Origin: an archaeon
GTDB taxonomy: Archaea; Nanobdellota; Nanobdellia; Woesearchaeales; JAHJEM01
Length of the DNA stretch: 7,276 nucleotides
Direction: 5' to 3'
Assembly: GCA_020057445.1 (NCBI GenBank)
Contig: JAGVFV010000099.1
Location: forward strand, 1-7,276
Position 1 is the first letter of the stretch. Each line of letters starts with the position of its first letter. The notes under the pieces were generated by a model. That model was not told the DNA's origin. It saw only the letters and a list, made by a program, of their open reading frames with translations, and did not search any database. The translations under genes and the position numbers were made by a program. This document shows, in pieces, positions 5,938-7,276 of this stretch.

Positions 5938-6746
5938 CGCGGCATTCTTTCGCCTTCAGGCGTGTACTTGTCCCCGGGGATGCTCGGGAACTGCAAGGTC
6001 ACGCCAGCGTACGGCGGCACGACAATCTTCTTCATCGCGTGGACATTACCTGGCTCTGCGATGAGCACGCCATATTTTTCAAGCCGTATAGTTTCTCCGT
6101 CGACTTCGAAATCCATCTTGCCGCCGAGGCCAACATACGCTTCGACAGTGATGCCATGTTTGTGCGGCGCCTCTTCAGCACGGAGATGGAACAGGTAATC
6201 AGTGCCGACACCAAGCGCGACAGAACCGCGAGCATACATGAGATGCCAACCGTTAGGGCTCATATCATTCCGGCGGGAATGCGCAGGAGCGATGATGCCC
6301 CACGGCTGCTCTTTGATATGTTCGGAATTCTTTTCATCATCCGAGATAAAATCAATCCCTGGGAAAGGGGAATTCAACAAAGACGAGACATAAGACCATT
6401 CCTTTGCATCCTTTCCTTCCAATAAGGCGAAAAAATCCTTATGATCATCATTCAGTTTTCGAAGATACGATAACTCATCCTCATGCAAGGTCACCATCAA
6501 GGCTTCATTCGTATCTTCCATATTTATGCCTACTTCATTGCCAGGATCCACCTTCACTGCGCAGCGTTCAGGGATGAAATGGACATTGCCATCCACCGCA
6601 ATCTCCAAAGGACTGAGCGAATACAAATACCGTGTCTTATCAGATGGGCCGGGTGCTGGCGTATATCCTTGGATGTACATGTCTATGGTGAATCCTGATT
6701 CAGGAGTGCCGTACACGACAGGGTCATTATTCAGATCATGCTTCAT
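5934..6746 (-). CDS. Cupin-domain protein of unknown function, 270 aa
   Basis: The C-terminal half (about residues 165-255) is a cupin barrel. Motif 1 is HKHGITVE followed by AYVGLGG, giving His195, His197 and Glu202. Motif 2 is GVLIAEPGNVH, giving His236. These four residues are the standard cupin metal site, so a metal-dependent enzyme or small-molecule binder is likely. Residues 1-160 hold short beta-rich stretches and a charged helical segment (about 88-125) with no metal motif I can see; this could be a degenerate second cupin, but I do not recognise it. No signal peptide or membrane segment is visible. The frame stays open upstream to 7013, but that part runs antisense through vapB. The ATG at 6746 has a GGTGATC site and a TATA box, so I start there. 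Its TAA overlaps the stop of the dihydrolipoyl dehydrogenase gene. The substrate cannot be called. Confidence 0.82.
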   Translation of the reverse strand: MKHDLNNDPVVYGTPESGFTIDMYIQGYTPAPGPSDKTRYLYSLSPLEIAVDGNVHFIPERCAVKVDPGNEVGINMEDTNEALMVTLHEDELSYLRKLNDDHKDFFALLEGKDAKEWSYVSSLLNSPFPGIDFISDDEKNSEHIKEQPWGIIAPAHSRRNDMSPNGWHLMYARGSVALGVGTDYLFHLRAEEAPHKHGITVEAYVGLGGKMDFEVDGETIRLEKYGVLIAEPGNVHAMKKIVVPPYAGVTLQFPSIPGDKYTPEGERMPR

Positions 6747-6748
6747 GA

Positions 6749-6786
6749 GATCACCACTTGAGAAGAATGAAGACCAACTTATAAAT
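6749..6786 (-). promoter_or_regulatory. Promoter and Shine-Dalgarno of the cupin gene
   Basis: On the minus strand ATTTATAAG (6786-6778) is a TATA box predicting a start near 6756. GGTGATC (6755-6749) is complementary to the usual 16S 3' end and sits 2 nt before the ATG at 6746. The leader would be about 10 nt long. This spacing decides the start codon against the longer upstream-open frame. It shares the 94-bp divergent region with vapB. Confidence 0.6.
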
Positions 6787-6803
6787 ATATCTATGCATGG
6801 GAC

Positions 6804-6819
6804 CGAAAAACATTTAAGC
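6804..6819 (+). promoter_or_regulatory. BRE/TATA promoter of vapBC, predicted leaderless
   Basis: CGAAAAAC (6804-6811, BRE-like) is followed by ATTTAAGC (6812-6819, TATA-like). The centre lies about 25-26 bp before the ATG at 6841, so transcription should begin at the start codon. There is no Shine-Dalgarno before vapB. Confidence 0.6.
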
Positions 6820-6821
6820 AC

Positions 6822-6841
6822 TGTGTACATACACATACACA
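6822..6841. promoter_or_regulatory. Candidate VapB operator: palindrome plus tandem TACACA
   Basis: TGTGTA-CA-TACACA (6822-6835) is an exact inverted repeat with 6-bp arms and a 2-bp spacer. TACACA then repeats at 6836-6841, running into the ATG. The element fills the gap between the TATA box and the predicted transcript start. Protein bound there would block the promoter, as expected for autorepression by a VapBC complex. Binding itself is inferred. Confidence 0.5.
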
Positions 6842-7059
6842 TGGCAACCAAAACGATCTCGATAACAGACGAGGCATATACCATACTCAAGTCCTGGAAA
6901 ACGGGGGGCGAAAGCTTCTCTGACGTCATCACAAAGATCGGAAAACGCCACAGGCTATCTGCGTTTGCAGGGACGCTATCCGAGAAAGAAGGCAAGGCGC
7001 TTGAAGAGAGCATCGCAAGCTCCCGGCGGCTTTCGAGAAGGAGGATAGCGCGCCTGTGA
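6841..7059 (+). CDS. vapB: VapB-type antitoxin (DUF217 family)
   Basis: This 72-aa protein begins MATKTISITDEAYTILKSWK, followed by GESFSDVITKI. The pattern is a short beta strand, a helix and a (G)ESFSDVI signature, as in the archaeal DUF217 VapB antitoxins. The N-terminal part should dimerise and bind DNA. The C-terminal tail, with its charged SEKEGKALEES helix and Arg-rich SRRLSRRRIARL end, should bind and neutralise the toxin. The start is set by the TATA spacing; a longer in-frame extension back to 6526 overlaps the cupin gene and is not credible. The stop codon overlaps the vapC start, so the two genes form one transcript and are translationally coupled. It is likely an autorepressor acting on the palindrome just upstream. 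Confidence 0.88.
   Translation: MATKTISITDEAYTILKSWKTGGESFSDVITKIGKRHRLSAFAGTLSEKEGKALEESIASSRRLSRRRIARL
7038..7045 (+). promoter_or_regulatory. Shine-Dalgarno AAGGAGGA for vapC, inside vapB
   Basis: AAGGAGGA lies in the 3' end of vapB; its GGAGG core (7040-7044) is 11 nt before the GTG at 7056. It supports the GTG start and gives the toxin its own ribosome entry on the shared mRNA. Confidence 0.6.
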
Positions 7060-7276
7060 TACTCGACACCTCATTTCTCATTGACCTCCTGCGCAACAGG
7101 CCTGACGCTGTCATGCTCTCAAAAGAGATAGAGGAATACGAGATCATCAAGTGCTCTTCCATCACTGCATTTGAAATCTATCAGGGATGCGAAGGACCGG
7201 CAAAAAAGAAAATCGATGACCTTTTCCAGAGCATCATCATCCTCGATGTCACCCTCCAGATCGCGAAGAAAGCAGG
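7056..7276 (+). CDS. vapC: VapC toxin, PIN-domain ribonuclease, 3'-truncated by the window
   Basis: The first 73 codons are present, starting at GTG 7056 in a GTGA overlap with the vapB stop. The opening reads (M)ILDTSFLIDLL, with the first PIN-domain acidic residue at Asp4. The second is Glu40 in SSITAFEIYQG. The later acidic residues of the Mg2+ site, normally about 50 or more residues on, are beyond the right edge, so catalytic completeness cannot be judged. VapC toxins are endoribonucleases that cleave tRNA or rRNA to halt translation and are held inactive by the cognate VapB. This toxin's RNA target cannot be inferred. No frameshift or stop is seen in the visible part. Confidence 0.9.
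   Translation, partial: MILDTSFLIDLLRNRPDAVMLSKEIEEYEIIKCSSITAFEIYQGCEGPAKKKIDDLFQSIIILDVTLQIAKKA

Noticed and set aside
6526..6840. Upstream extension of the vapB frame by 105 codons
   Set aside because: It overlaps the cupin gene on the opposite strand. The antitoxin motif begins exactly at MATKTIS, and the promoter lies just upstream of that ATG.
6747..7013. Upstream extension of the cupin frame by 89 codons
   Set aside because: It runs antisense through vapB and across both promoters, and its translation resembles no protein family. The ATG at 6746 has its own Shine-Dalgarno and TATA box.
1..7276. CRISPR array, insertion sequence or phage genes
   Set aside because: No regularly spaced identical repeats, transposase motifs or terminal inverted repeats were seen. 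The short repeats present are confined to promoter regions.

Overview
The window looks like chromosomal DNA from an archaeon. The evidence is A/T-rich TATA boxes centred about 26 bp before start codons, apparently leaderless genes, GGTGA-type Shine-Dalgarno sites on the other genes, a T-tract terminator, an archaeal-type VapBC pair and a DUF5679 zinc ribbon. The lineage cannot be fixed from this DNA. A DPANN-type archaeon (for example Woesearchaeota-like) is a guess from gene flavour only.

Layout, left to right: (1) bases 1-2021, +, the 3' part of a large exported lipase-like alpha/beta hydrolase whose N-terminus lies off the left edge. (2) 2053-2202, -, a 49-codon CxxC zinc-ribbon gene (DUF5679), convergent with the hydrolase. 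(3) 2335-2709, +, a MIP18/DUF59 iron-sulfur assembly protein, divergent from gene 2 across a 132-bp promoter region. (4) 2745-4466, -, a cytosolic M3 oligoendopeptidase, convergent with gene 3. (5) 4609-5937, +, a dihydrolipoyl dehydrogenase, divergent from gene 4. (6) 5934-6746, -, a 270-aa cupin protein whose stop codon overlaps the stop of gene 5. (7-8) 6841-7059 and 7056-right edge, +, a VapB antitoxin and the first part of its VapC PIN-domain toxin, overlapping by 4 bp.

Neighbouring genes alternate in strand, so apart from vapBC nothing is co-directional and each gene appears to have its own promoter. There is no evident pathway. The window reads as independent housekeeping genes (Fe-S assembly, peptide breakdown, flavin redox), one surface hydrolase, one uncharacterised cupin and a toxin-antitoxin module. 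The most informative features are regulatory. Three promoters place the initiator codon at the expected transcription start (mip18, the M3 peptidase, vapB), while the other genes have short leaders with Shine-Dalgarno sites. This spacing also corrects the M3 start codon. I see no CRISPR array, tRNA, rRNA, insertion sequence or clearly new multi-gene system. All intergenic regions are shorter than 150 bp and are described under their promoters.
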